Shown here: positions 1-7,700 of the stretch, piece by piece
Position numbering within the stretch: position 1 is the first letter of the stretch
Layout: every line of letters starts with the position of its first letter
DNA from: Marine group II euryarchaeote REDSEA-S11_B3N4
GTDB lineage: Archaea; Thermoplasmatota; Poseidoniia; Poseidoniales; Thalassarchaeaceae
DNA length: 32,855 nucleotides
Reading direction: 5' to 3'
Assembly: GCA_001628485.1 (NCBI GenBank)
Contig: LURR01000005.1
Span: 1-32,855 of the forward strand
Translations under genes and position numbers: made by a program
Notes under the pieces: model-generated
Database searches by the model: none
The model's input: the letters and a program-made list of their open reading frames with translations, nothing else
What the model was told of the DNA's origin: nothing

Positions 1-12
1 GCAGGAGACGGC

Positions 13-906
13 ATGAGGAAGCGGGACATAGTCCGTGCAAGAGTAATCAATGTGGAGCCCATGCTGAAAGCCTCCACCAAGGGAGACCCGAAACTAGGTG
101 TCCTGTACGCTTCATGCCCCGTATGCGGGGTAGACCTTCTGGCTAGCGACAGAAAGCCAGACTTCAATGTGGAATGCCCTCGATGTGACTACAGCGGATT
201 CAGAGCCCTCTCAAACGGATTCGGGCATGGTTTCGAGATACCCTCTGACTCCGATATCCAAAGTCTAAACCGTCCAGGTGAGCGTTGGTCCAAGGAGGCC
301 GAGTCGATGCTGGGGCACGACGGCGCTAGGCCATACCTTTCACCTGCCGCTGATCACAGGAGGGGGTGGACTCACGAAATTCCCGAATCTGCAAAGAGGG
401 CGCCTTCCTCAAGAGGCCGAGGGAGTAGACCTCAGAGGGAGATGTTCCCCGCAACTTGCACTCTTTGTGGCATTGATACCAAGGTGCCTTTCAAACCCAC
501 TCCAGGTAAGCCTCTGAGGTGTCGAGACTGCATGGAGAAGGTCGAGTCGGGCAAGGCAACCAAGGAAGAGCTTGCCAAGGAGAGGGAGGTCATGAAGAGA
601 GCGAGATCAAAGGCACAGAAGGAGCACGGAGTCAAACTGTTCGTGGGAGGCGTGTCCTACGATGCCTCTGAGGATGACTTGAGAGAAGCCTTCTCAGTCC
701 ATGGAAAGTTGAAGGACGTCCACATGGCATTGGATAGGGAGACGAAGAAGCCTCGTGGCTTTGCCTTCATCACCTTCGCAGACAAGAAAGAGGCAAAAGC
801 AGCCATAAAGGCGATGAATAAGTCAGAGTTCAAGGGCAGGAAGATCTCCGTAGAGGAATCCTCCTCCGGTGGCAGAAGCAAGAGCAAGAAAAGAACCAGA
901 AGATAG
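13..906 (+). CDS. RRM RNA-binding protein with two zinc ribbons
   Basis: The 297-residue product has three recognisable parts. A first CxxC/CxxC zinc ribbon has Cys35, 38, 55 and 58. A second has Cys149, 152, 170 and 173, with the spacing seen in small zinc-ribbon modules (CGxxxxVPFxPxxGKPxxC). A C-terminal RNA recognition motif spans about 208-282, with RNP2-like LFVGGV at 209-214 and RNP1 RGFAFITF at 248-255. The tail is Ser/Lys/Arg-rich. The likely role is single-stranded RNA binding, with the ribbons aiding nucleic-acid or protein contact; the target is unknown. The ATG at 13 follows GGAGA by 4-5 bases, so this start looks genuine. It converges on the PAC2 gene with a 5-base gap. RRM proteins are uncommon in archaea, so the family assignment is firm but the function is not. 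Confidence 0.9.
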   Translation: MRKRDIVRARVINVEPMLKASTKGDPKLGVLYASCPVCGVDLLASDRKPDFNVECPRCDYSGFRALSNGFGHGFEIPSDSDIQSLNRPGERWSKEAESMLGHDGARPYLSPAADHRRGWTHEIPESAKRAPSSRGRGSRPQREMFPATCTLCGIDTKVPFKPTPGKPLRCRDCMEKVESGKATKEELAKEREVMKRARSKAQKEHGVKLFVGGVSYDASEDDLREAFSVHGKLKDVHMALDRETKKPRGFAFITFADKKEAKAAIKAMNKSEFKGRKISVEESSSGGRSKSKKRTRR

Positions 907-911
907 GCAGA

Positions 912-1676
912 TCAAACGTAGAAGTCAGAGGAAGCCTCTTTCTCGTCCATCCTCAGGTAATCATCGATCGAACCCTCCTCCCCCATTCTCTCCATCAGCC
1001 TGGCAGCTGTCTCCTTCGTGGTGTCCAGATCCAGATCCAGAGTCAAATCGAAGGCCTGCTCTACCCACCTCGACATTCTCTCAGCGGCTAGAATGTCGGA
1101 ACTTGCCCCGATAGTCTCTGCGATAACCCCTATCGCAGGGACGCCCTTGGTCGGGGCCAAGGAAAGAACCATCCCAGCCACTCCGATCATTCCTGCCTTC
1201 GGTTGGTCTTTGCTGACCTCAATGTCATCTTCCTCGAGAGCATTGCGGATCTCTTTATCCGAGCAGACTGCGAAAATCGAACGCTTTTCAGGCTCAGAGG
1301 CAAGGCCCGCTAGAACAAGCAAACGACTCGCCCCCCACTCGTCAGCGAGGTCTAGCACGGCCTCTGCCACTTCGAACTGACCCGATGCTGTCATTGGTTG
1401 CATCATTCCGGTTATTGTCACCAGCTCTTCCCCGTCCGGCAGGACTATCTTGCTGATGTCCAACCTTGGAGGTCCAATCAAACCCGTCTCGGATAAGGTG
1501 GCATGGGGGGGGAAGTCGGGATGCAATATCCAGCCAATCGTCCTCGAAGGGTGCTTTTCTACCACCGCGTCAATCAGTATCTTGCCGACATTGCCCACTC
1601 CGGGTACCGCTTCCAGAATCATAGAGCCCTCTGGAAGCCCTGTCCCTTCAAGCCAGTGAACCTTGGCTCTGTTCAA
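912..1676 (-). CDS. PAC2 family protein (proteasome assembly chaperone-like)
   Basis: This 254-residue protein matches the archaeal PAC2 family, related to eukaryotic proteasome assembly chaperone 2. The N-terminal pattern is typical: a Gly-rich VPGVGNVGK turn near residue 24, an IGWILHPDFPPHA-like segment, and a central LLVLAGLASEP strand-loop. The acidic C-terminal region (about 205-254) is probably helical. The archaeal family has no settled biochemical role; a chaperone or ligand-binding function is inferred. The start codon overlaps the nop10 stop by 4 bases (ATGA), so the two are translationally coupled as last genes of the rpl44e-rps27e-aIF2a-nop10 operon, a conserved archaeal arrangement. 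Family call is strong. Confidence 0.88.
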   Translation of the reverse strand: MNRAKVHWLEGTGLPEGSMILEAVPGVGNVGKILIDAVVEKHPSRTIGWILHPDFPPHATLSETGLIGPPRLDISKIVLPDGEELVTITGMMQPMTASGQFEVAEAVLDLADEWGASRLLVLAGLASEPEKRSIFAVCSDKEIRNALEEDDIEVSKDQPKAGMIGVAGMVLSLAPTKGVPAIGVIAETIGASSDILAAERMSRWVEQAFDLTLDLDLDTTKETAARLMERMGEEGSIDDYLRMDEKEASSDFYV

Positions 1677-1885
1677 GCAGCATCATCCTTCCTGGGGGTG
1701 GGTAGCGATTTGACCCACTTGTCACTTCCAGCATCCTGCCTCTTTCTCCGTCTGGACCCCTGGGGGTCCTCGGGAGAGAATTTCAGTGAAGCTGCAGACT
1801 CCATCTTCCCTCCACAGGTCTTGCACTTTTCCCCAAGGCCGAATTCTCTGCATTCGATGCATCTCTGGAGTCTGGTCCTAGCCAT
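1673..1885 (-). CDS. nop10: H/ACA RNP component Nop10
   Basis: A 70-residue protein with an N-terminal zinc ribbon (Cys9, Cys12, Cys21, Cys24) followed by the family signature FSPEDPQGSRRRKR, which matches the archaeal Nop10 FSPEDPYGxYRR motif. Nop10 binds Cbf5 in H/ACA ribonucleoproteins and supports RNA-guided pseudouridylation of rRNA. The C-terminal 20 residues extend a little beyond the usual roughly 60-residue archaeal length and are polar. It lies 56 bases after aIF2-alpha and overlaps the PAC2 start by 4 bases. The neighbourhood is the conserved archaeal translation operon, which supports the call. Confidence 0.93.
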   Translation of the reverse strand: MARTRLQRCIECREFGLGEKCKTCGGKMESAASLKFSPEDPQGSRRRKRQDAGSDKWVKSLPTPRKDDAA

Positions 1886-1941
1886 GATTGAGGCTAAGGC
1901 TATCGATTCGGTTCATGAATTATATTCCTTCAGAAACGGGT

Positions 1942-2730
1942 TCAAAGCCTTTCTATGGATATGGAACCATCGACTGAACCTATTTGCTTTGAAGCGGCCT
2001 CCTGAGCAGCTTCCCATACAGACTCTGCAGATGGGTAATCTGGAGCCTTGATGTCTACTCTGTAATTAGGAGCCCCGTCATAGTGACAGGTGAGGGTGAC
2101 CTCCTCCTCGCTCTTAGCGCAATCCTCTGCAGCCTGCAGGGCGCTACTGATGGCATTGACTCCCTCCGGCCCCCAGACCTTGATTTCGAACATTCCTCTT
2201 ATTTCCACGAATGGAGGGATGATATTCTCTATTGCCAGCTCAGTGACCGTTGCTATCCAATCTCCTTCGAACCCCGATTCCTCCAGTGCACTCTCGTTTA
2301 TGGCACACTCCTCCAAGGCTCCGTAAAGTGATCCGAAGGCCTCTTTCATTTCCTCGGAGACTTCCTCTGTCTTGTTCTCTTTCCAACCAATTCTCTCTGC
2401 AGCCACCCTCATGATCTGGGAAGCACGCTGCTCGTTCTTCCACGACTGCAAGGCATCTCTTCTTCTCTCTTCGGAGACTGATTTTATTGAGAGAGTGATG
2501 CTGTCTCTATCCTTTTTCACTCCGATTACCTTGGCTACTAACCTCTGCCCCTCTCTGACATGGGCTCTGATATTCCTAACCCATCCAGTAGCTATCTCCC
2601 CAATGAAAACGAAGCCTTCCCTGTCTGGATACGTGTCCAGGGACAAGTAAGCTCCGTTCTCCTTCACGCTTTTCACGGAGCAGACAACCAACTCCCCTTC
2701 CTCGGGCCAGTCGTTGGATTGATCCGCCAA
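1942..2730 (-). CDS. eif2a: Translation initiation factor 2 subunit alpha
   Basis: The 262-residue product has the archaeal aIF2-alpha architecture. An N-terminal S1/OB domain (about 12-88, GELVVCSVKSVKENGAYLSL onward) is followed by a helical middle domain (about 90-170) and a C-terminal alpha/beta domain (about 175-262) that contacts the gamma subunit. aIF2 delivers initiator Met-tRNA to the small ribosomal subunit. The start is TTG at 2730, 12 bases after the S27e stop and preceded by GAGAGG; no ATG in frame would keep the S1 domain intact. Position between rps27e and nop10 is the standard archaeal order. Confidence 0.95.
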   Translation of the reverse strand: MADQSNDWPEEGELVVCSVKSVKENGAYLSLDTYPDREGFVFIGEIATGWVRNIRAHVREGQRLVAKVIGVKKDRDSITLSIKSVSEERRRDALQSWKNEQRASQIMRVAAERIGWKENKTEEVSEEMKEAFGSLYGALEECAINESALEESGFEGDWIATVTELAIENIIPPFVEIRGMFEIKVWGPEGVNAISSALQAAEDCAKSEEEVTLTCHYDGAPNYRVDIKAPDYPSAESVWEAAQEAASKQIGSVDGSISIERL

Positions 2731-2742
2731 GATTCTGCCTCT

Positions 2743-2913
2743 CTAGTTGAGAACCTCGACGACAGTGCATCCTGTAAGTTCTGCCAGACCGCCTGCTGGC
2801 ACTGCAAGAGTCGATCCACAAATAGCACATGCAACTGTGGTTGCTGACCTATCGAAAATTATGGCCTCACTACCGCAATCCTTGCAAGTAACTCTCAGAA
2901 ATCTTCCCGCCAT
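2743..2913 (-). CDS. rps27e: Ribosomal protein S27e
   Basis: A 56-residue reading frame, MAGRFLRVTCKDCGSEAIIF onward, ending AELTGCTVVEVLN. It has the four zinc ligands as CxxC at residues 10-13 and CxxC at 29-32, and the family GSTLAxPxGG turn. S27e is a small-subunit zinc ribbon protein. The ATG at 2913 is preceded by GAGGAGAGAGA, a clear Shine-Dalgarno. It sits between rpl44e (9 bases upstream) and aIF2-alpha (12 bases downstream), its usual place in archaea. Confidence 0.95.
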   Translation of the reverse strand: MAGRFLRVTCKDCGSEAIIFDRSATTVACAICGSTLAVPAGGLAELTGCTVVEVLN

Positions 2914-2922
2914 TCTCTCTCC

Positions 2923-3204
2923 TCAATTATCTACAAGTTCGAATTTTCTTGCTCTCTTTCCCTTCGGGGAGTGGGCCTTTCCGGTCTCTGTGCATCTGTA
3001 AACCAAGTTTACCCTCTTCGTAGGCTTCTCCCCTGAAGGCTTTGGACGAGGGAAACCTCTGTACCCAGCAGTCACTCTTCTGAACCTTCTTTGGCCCCAC
3101 TTTAGTTCGCTAGCCCTCTTCTTCTTGACCCTCTCAACCGTGTGTTCAGTATGCTTTCCAGCAGAGGGGCTGTATCTCATAACCTTCCTTGGCATCTTTA
3201 CCAT
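2923..3204 (-). CDS. rpl44e: Ribosomal protein L44e with degenerate zinc ribbon
   Basis: A 93-residue basic protein that follows L44e throughout: MPRKVMRYSPSAGKHTEHTV at the N-terminus, a WGQRRFRRVTAGYRGFPRPK middle, KPTKRVNLVYRC, and a KAHSPKGKRARKFEL end. It is a large-subunit protein near the E site. In most archaeal L44e the N-terminal YCPxC and the C-terminal RCxxCGKxH supply four zinc ligands. Here they read YSPSA and RCTETGKAH, so three of four cysteines are gone. The fold may be zinc-free. The ATG at 3204 is chosen because GGAGGGTGA lies 6 bases upstream (counting from GGAGGG). First gene of the run through PAC2. Confidence 0.94.
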   Translation of the reverse strand: MVKMPRKVMRYSPSAGKHTEHTVERVKKKRASELKWGQRRFRRVTAGYRGFPRPKPSGEKPTKRVNLVYRCTETGKAHSPKGKRARKFELVDN

Positions 3205-3207
3205 TTG

Positions 3208-3216
3208 TCACCCTCC
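3208..3216 (-). promoter_or_regulatory. Strong Shine-Dalgarno for rpl44e
   Basis: Read on the minus strand this is GGAGGGTGA, almost a full complement of the archaeal 16S 3' end. The GGAGGG core lies 6 bases before the ATG at 3204. It fixes the L44e start at MVKMPRK rather than the internal ATG at 3195. Confidence 0.75.
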
Positions 3217-3334
3217 TAACTGCTTGTGCGCCGCGAGCCACCGATGACCCGTATATGAATCTAGTCGAGCGATTAGGTGATGTGCTCCCTCCGCTGCAAG
3301 AAAAACACAAGAATCTCTCGTGCATCCGAAGTCC

Positions 3335-3880
3335 ATGGTTGTAGATGAGGCCATCCTCTGGTCCTCCCTGGTTTTACTTGCTACAGGGATCAGCCTACAT
3401 AGAATGGGGCCATCCTTCCAAAGGAGTAGGTTCGGTTCTCCCTTAGTTCTCCTTGGTGTGGCATCCTTCGTTCTGTTACCTGAAAAATTGGATGATCCGG
3501 AAAGTGAAGTGTATGGCTCAATTATCGCGCTAGGAAAATGGACGGTCCCGTTTGTCTTGGGTGCGATTCTCGTCCTGAGGGCCTCTTCGACGTATGGCGA
3601 GCCATCCTCTTCTGGTCTGCTTCTAGGATGGGCAGTAATCGCCATCTCATGGATAATTGCCTATTTTGAACATGTTTCAGTTTCTTCCATAGACGTAATT
3701 GGGGCCTCATCCTCCCTATTGGGAATCTTATTGGGGTTTGCTCTAGTATACATCGGGGCTTCTTTTTCTGAGAGGTCGGTTAGACTGGAATCCTATTCCG
3801 ATCCTCTTTCAGAAGAGGAGGGAGAACTGGTTCGGACAATTCTACTTAGACGACTGGGAGGAGACGGCCATGGAGATTGA
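3335..3880 (+). CDS. Hypothetical multi-pass membrane protein
   Basis: I do not recognise a family. The 181-residue product (from ATG 3335) has about five hydrophobic segments, near residues 6-20, 33-50, 68-84, 94-112 and 122-142, separated by short loops, and an acidic-then-basic soluble tail (SDPLSEEEGELVRTILLRRL). It is likely an integral membrane protein. A GTG at 3320 would add five residues; neither start has a convincing Shine-Dalgarno. It is divergent from rpl44e across about 130 bases and overlaps the next membrane gene by 11 bases, so the two are probably co-translated and may form a complex. An antiparallel open frame covers it but lacks the hydrophobic periodicity of a real protein. 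Confidence 0.75.
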   Translation: MVVDEAILWSSLVLLATGISLHRMGPSFQRSRFGSPLVLLGVASFVLLPEKLDDPESEVYGSIIALGKWTVPFVLGAILVLRASSTYGEPSSSGLLLGWAVIAISWIIAYFEHVSVSSIDVIGASSSLLGILLGFALVYIGASFSERSVRLESYSDPLSEEEGELVRTILLRRLGGDGHGD

Positions 3881-4196
3881 CTTCTCAGAGTTCATGCTTC
3901 TAGTTGCAGGGGGGGTCGCCCTGTCTGCGTCTTTCTGCTTCATTCATTTCGCCTCTACATTAAACAGATTCAACAGGTCACTCGCACTCTTCGCTCCAAT
4001 AGTTCTAGTCTGCGCTTCCATATACACGACAATGATGCTTTCCGACACCGGACCAACTTCTTCTTTTAGGGACTCAATCGCCTCATCAATAGTTGCCTTG
4101 GTCAGCCTGTTCCCCATATTTGGTGCTATGCTGACCATTGCCTTGTTCAGGATAACCCTCTTAACAAATCGGTCGGTGGGCGCGTCGTCTCAGTGA
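3870..4196 (+). CDS. Hypothetical small membrane protein
   Basis: The 108-residue product has three hydrophobic segments, around residues 7-28, 39-57 and 71-98, consistent with three membrane spans. No known motif is visible. The ATG at 3870 has a strong Shine-Dalgarno (GGAGGAG at 3857-3863, 6 bases upstream) and overlaps the end of the preceding membrane gene by 11 bases. rpl37e follows after 11 bases, so all three may share a transcript. Function unknown. Confidence 0.75.
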   Translation: MEIDFSEFMLLVAGGVALSASFCFIHFASTLNRFNRSLALFAPIVLVCASIYTTMMLSDTGPTSSFRDSIASSIVALVSLFPIFGAMLTIALFRITLLTNRSVGASSQ

Positions 4197-4207
4197 GGTT
4201 GTAGTGC

Positions 4208-4393
4208 ATGTCAAAGGGAACTCCGAGTATGGGGAAGAGGCAGAAGTCCACCCATATCCGCTGTCGTAGATGTGGGCGCCATTCTTACCATAAGCAGAAG
4301 GGGCAATGCGCAAGTTGTGGTTACGGAGTTACGTCCAGAATGAGGAAGTACAGGTGGAACAAGCGCAACAGAACCATGTGGCAGAAGAAATAA
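4208..4393 (+). CDS. rpl37e: Ribosomal protein L37e
   Basis: A 61-residue, strongly basic protein starting [20 protein letters not shown] and carrying the L37e zinc ribbon [10 protein letters not shown]...CASCGYG (two intact CxxC pairs), followed by the basic tail [14 protein letters not shown]37e is a large-subunit protein. The ATG follows GAGGT by 8 bases. It precedes purF, starting 50 bases before it. Its complete ribbon contrasts with the eroded one in L44e of the same genome. Confidence 0.95.
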   Translation: MSKGTPSMGKRQKSTHIRCRRCGRHSYHKQKGQCASCGYGVTSRMRKYRWNKRNRTMWQKK

Positions 4394-4443
4394 CTCAAGC
4401 CGTAAATGCCTAAGTCTTGTTCTCTTACCGGATGATGATACCG

Positions 4444-5946
4444 ATGTGCGGCATCATCGGAATAGTTGGCTCTCCTAGCACCCATGTAGCTACGTCTGTG
4501 TATGATGGCCTAATCGTTCTTCAGCACAGGGGGCAGGATGCTGCTGGAATTGTTACCAGTGATTCTGAGAACATTTGCCATAGGAGGGCGAACGGACTAG
4601 TCCGAGATGTTTTCCTAGATAGGCACATGAAGAGGCTAAACGGATCAATGGGGATCGGGCATGTCAGATATCCAACAGCAGGCTCTAGCTCTTCGGATGA
4701 GGCACAACCGTTCTACACCAATACCCCGTTCGGAGTCAGCTTGGCCCACAATGGGAATCTGAACAACACCCCGGACATAATTTCAGGACTCCTAGAGTAT
4801 GATCATCGAAGGATTAACACAAGCTCAGACTCAGAGGCCCTACTCAATCTATTCGCCGCGGAGATTCAGAGATCCGTAAACGGGAGGCCAGGAGGGATGG
4901 CGGCACTGAACGAGGACGACATCTTCAGAGCCGTAGAAAGGACCCATTTGAGAGCAGAAGGAAGCTACAGCGTGGTATGCCTAATTACTGGTTGGGGCCT
5001 GGTGGCCTTCAGGGATCCACATGGGATAAGGCCCCTATTTCTCGGAAAGAGGGAGGTCGACGGATTCACAGAGAGACTAGTATCCTCAGAAAGCGTAGTC
5101 TGCCAGTCCATAGGTTTCGAGAACGACAGGGACATATCTCCCGGAGAAGCAGTAATAGTGAGAATGGATGGTGAGACCCATGCAAAGAATTGCCACTCCG
5201 ATGTTAATCACACGCCATGTGTTTTCGAGCATGTGTACTTTGCAAGGCCAGACTCCGTCATCGATGGAATTTCAGTGCATCAGGCTAGATTGAGGATGGG
5301 AGAGGCTCTGGCTAGTAGGATCGAGTCATTATTTCCAGACCATCGGATAGATGCCGTTATTCCGGTGCCGGACAGTGGAAGGATTGCCGCTCTAGGATTA
5401 TCAAGCGCACTTGGAGTTCCATACAGGGAGGGATTCGTCAAGAATCGATACATAGGTAGGACGTTCATCATGCCAGGGCAGAAAATTCGCAAGGACTCCG
5501 TCAGGAAGAAATTGAACACGATATCCGAGGAATTCAACGGTAAGACTGTGTTGATCGTTGATGATAGCATAGTCAGGGGTAACACATCCAGAAGGATAGT
5601 CCAGATGGCCAGGGATGCCGGGGCATCTCGAGTCTTGTTTGCTTCCTCTTCCCCCCCTATTGTACATCCTAATGTGTATGGGATAGACATGCCCGCTAGG
5701 GAGGAGTATGTGGCTTATGGTAAGACCAACGACGAAATCTGCCAGGCAATCGGAGCTGATTGGCTGATATACCAAGATCTGGGCGACTTGGTCGATGCCT
5801 GCACAGGGACGAGCGGTAGCCAAATCGAAGAGTTCGATTGCTCATGCTTCAATGGAATTTACGTCACAGGCGGAATTACTGAGGAGTACCTGAGTAGGAT
5901 AAGTAGAACTCGCTCTGACTCAGGTAAAGAGCAGGCATCAGTCTGA
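4444..5946 (+). CDS. purF: Amidophosphoribosyltransferase
   Basis: PurF makes 5-phosphoribosylamine from PRPP and glutamine, the first step of purine synthesis. The 500-residue product begins MCGIIGIVG, so removal of Met exposes the catalytic Cys of the class II glutaminase; this decides the ATG at 4444 over an in-frame TTG at 4417 that would bury it. Glutaminase motifs QHRGQDAAG, GHVRYPTAG and AHNGNLNN follow. The C-terminal phosphoribosyltransferase half has the PRPP loop VLIVDDSIVRGNTSRR. The fourth-cysteine region reads DCSCFNG and the SSPPIVHPN site has Asn where Bacillus-type enzymes have an Fe-S ligand Cys, so a canonical cluster is doubtful. The 3' end overlaps etfA by 9 bases, tail to tail. 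Confidence 0.95.
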   Translation: MCGIIGIVGSPSTHVATSVYDGLIVLQHRGQDAAGIVTSDSENICHRRANGLVRDVFLDRHMKRLNGSMGIGHVRYPTAGSSSSDEAQPFYTNTPFGVSLAHNGNLNNTPDIISGLLEYDHRRINTSSDSEALLNLFAAEIQRSVNGRPGGMAALNEDDIFRAVERTHLRAEGSYSVVCLITGWGLVAFRDPHGIRPLFLGKREVDGFTERLVSSESVVCQSIGFENDRDISPGEAVIVRMDGETHAKNCHSDVNHTPCVFEHVYFARPDSVIDGISVHQARLRMGEALASRIESLFPDHRIDAVIPVPDSGRIAALGLSSALGVPYREGFVKNRYIGRTFIMPGQKIRKDSVRKKLNTISEEFNGKTVLIVDDSIVRGNTSRRIVQMARDAGASRVLFASSSPPIVHPNVYGIDMPAREEYVAYGKTNDEICQAIGADWLIYQDLGDLVDACTGTSGSQIEEFDCSCFNGIYVTGGITEEYLSRISRTRSDSGKEQASV

Positions 5947-6867
5947 CATGATCGCTGATAAGTGCTCTTTCAGAGCGGGAATAGACTCTTCCCAACTGGC
6001 AACAATGCCGTAGTCGGCCACTCCGAAGATAGGGGCCTCAGGATCCTTGTTAATCGCTAGGATGTATTTGCTGGACCTCATCCCAGCTAGATGCTGTATG
6101 GCGCCGCTGATTCCTACTGCAATGTACAGGCTCGGAGTCACCGTCTTCCCTGTCTGGCCTACCTGCATGCTATGGGGTATTTCCTCCCATGTGTCAACTG
6201 CGGCCCTGCTAGCTCCAACTGCGGCTCCTATCTCATCTGCTACCTCATAGAGATGCGAGAAGTTTGACGGATCGCCCATCCCCCTTCCACCAGAGATAAC
6301 GATGTCCGCCTCTGCCACATCTAGTCTCTCTCCTGCTTTGGCCAGGGCCTCTTTTACTGCCACGGAAACTTCTTCACTCACATTGACCGTCGATATCTCC
6401 GCGTTCCCCCCTCCCTCCGCTGGCTGGAAAGTGTTGGCACGGACGCTCAATGCGCACGGCAATGACACTTCCACTTCCTCGATTGCCTTCCCTGAGAAGA
6501 TTGACCTTGATACTGAGATTCCATCATTCAGGCTTGTGATGTCTTGAACCACAGGAAAACCCTTCTTCGCTGCAATGGCCGATGACATCTCCCTTCCAAT
6601 TGCCGAGGAGGATGTCAGCACAAGATCCCCGTCTATGAAGGGTACAATCGCATTAGACCATGCCATACAGTCGTAGCTGTCGAAGCAATCCCCTTCAACG
6701 GAGATGACTTTACTGACCCCGGAAATCTTAGCGGCTTCTGGTGAACCAACCCCTCCCGGGCAAATCACGCTAATTTGCCCTCCGATAGAAGAAGCCGCCC
6801 CTACCAACTGCGCAGTGACGGGGTGCAAAGACTCGTTGCTAGCTTCAGAAATTATCGTGATATCCAT
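5938..6867 (-). CDS. etfA: Electron transfer flavoprotein alpha subunit
   Basis: The 309-residue protein has a variable N-terminal domain and the highly conserved C-terminal FAD domain: GGRGMGDPSNF, GASRAAVDTWEEIPHSMQVG, LYIAVGISGAIQHLAGM and AINKDPEAPIFGVADYGIV. With EtfB it takes electrons from acyl-CoA dehydrogenases and passes them to ETF:quinone oxidoreductase. The ATG at 6867 is preferred because GAGGTG lies 5 bases upstream; an in-frame GTG at 6873 falls inside that Shine-Dalgarno. It follows etfB so closely that the ribosome site overlaps the etfB stop. Confidence 0.95.
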   Translation of the reverse strand: MDITIISEASNESLHPVTAQLVGAASSIGGQISVICPGGVGSPEAAKISGVSKVISVEGDCFDSYDCMAWSNAIVPFIDGDLVLTSSSAIGREMSSAIAAKKGFPVVQDITSLNDGISVSRSIFSGKAIEEVEVSLPCALSVRANTFQPAEGGGNAEISTVNVSEEVSVAVKEALAKAGERLDVAEADIVISGGRGMGDPSNFSHLYEVADEIGAAVGASRAAVDTWEEIPHSMQVGQTGKTVTPSLYIAVGISGAIQHLAGMRSSKYILAINKDPEAPIFGVADYGIVASWEESIPALKEHLSAIMSD

Positions 6868-6877
6868 TTTCACACCT

Positions 6878-7636
6878 CTAAATTACGTTGGCCTCATCTC
6901 TCAACTTGCCAACGACTATCTCGATTGAACCGGCTCCCTCGAACCTCTGACCCGGGGGCTTCTCCGGAGGAGATGAGTGGGATTTTAGGGATGCTCTCGG
7001 GCTACCAATTTCTATCCCCAGATCTTCTATCCCGATGCTTTCTATCGGCTTCTTCTTCGCCATCATTATGCCTCTGACGTTAGGTCTCCTCAACTCAACT
7101 TCGCCTTTATCGAATGTGAACACGCAGGGGCCGCTGACCTCGATTCTTTCCAGTCCCGTAGCCCCAAGCCTAGTTGCGGAGAGTTTGCCCCCATCCATGG
7201 AGACCTCTGTGACAGAGCCTACGCACGAGTATCCAAGCAGGCTAGCTACTCCTGGACCGGTAGAACCGCTGTTCGTATCAGCAGCCTGTTTTCCGCAAAG
7301 GACGATATCGCACTCTGACCTTTCGATTGCAGAGGACAGAATAGACTGAACAGTGCAACTGTCCATGAAATCCGCATCGGTAACGATGTGAATCAGCCTA
7401 TCCGCACCAACAGCTGCCGCTTCAGTAAGGCATTTCGAGGCCCTCTGGGGCCCAAAAGTTATCGCGACCAACTCATCAGCACCTGATTCTTTCAGCGCTA
7501 TCGCGCTTTCCAGAGCATACTCGTCATAGGGACTAATCGACCACTTGGTAATGGCGGACTCATCCACCCTCGAGCCCGAGACGCCGATCTTCGCGGTGGT
7601 GTCTGGGACTTGCTTGAGAAGAACAGCAACTCTCAT
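6878..7636 (-). CDS. etfB: Electron transfer flavoprotein beta subunit
   Basis: A 252-residue protein beginning MRVAVLLKQVPDT, the classic EtfB N-terminus, with SPYDEYALESAIALKE, GKQAADTNSGSTGPGVASLLG (the AMP-binding region) and the recognition-loop region RRPNVRGIMMAKKKP. It docks acyl-CoA dehydrogenases in the ETF heterodimer. An in-frame ATG at 7699 would add 21 residues not seen in the family, so the start at 7636 is preferred. The etfB-etfA pair lies directly downstream of a glutaryl-CoA dehydrogenase-like gene (64-base gap), a functional electron donor. Confidence 0.94.
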   Translation of the reverse strand: MRVAVLLKQVPDTTAKIGVSGSRVDESAITKWSISPYDEYALESAIALKESGADELVAITFGPQRASKCLTEAAAVGADRLIHIVTDADFMDSCTVQSILSSAIERSECDIVLCGKQAADTNSGSTGPGVASLLGYSCVGSVTEVSMDGGKLSATRLGATGLERIEVSGPCVFTFDKGEVELRRPNVRGIMMAKKKPIESIGIEDLGIEIGSPRASLKSHSSPPEKPPGQRFEGAGSIEIVVGKLRDEANVI

Positions 7637-7700
7637 CTGAATCCCTGACCTCTGGGCAGGTTCTGGACCTTTCAATATTGGTACGCATTCTTTAGACAAT

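Noticed and set aside
3208-3645. 145-residue minus-strand open frame
   Set aside because: It is antiparallel to the membrane-protein gene, has no family motif, and overlaps the rpl44e Shine-Dalgarno.
4417-4443. TTG start extending purF by nine residues
   Set aside because: It would cover the N-terminal catalytic Cys. A cleaved propeptide like that in Bacillus is possible but not needed because MCGIIG is directly startable.
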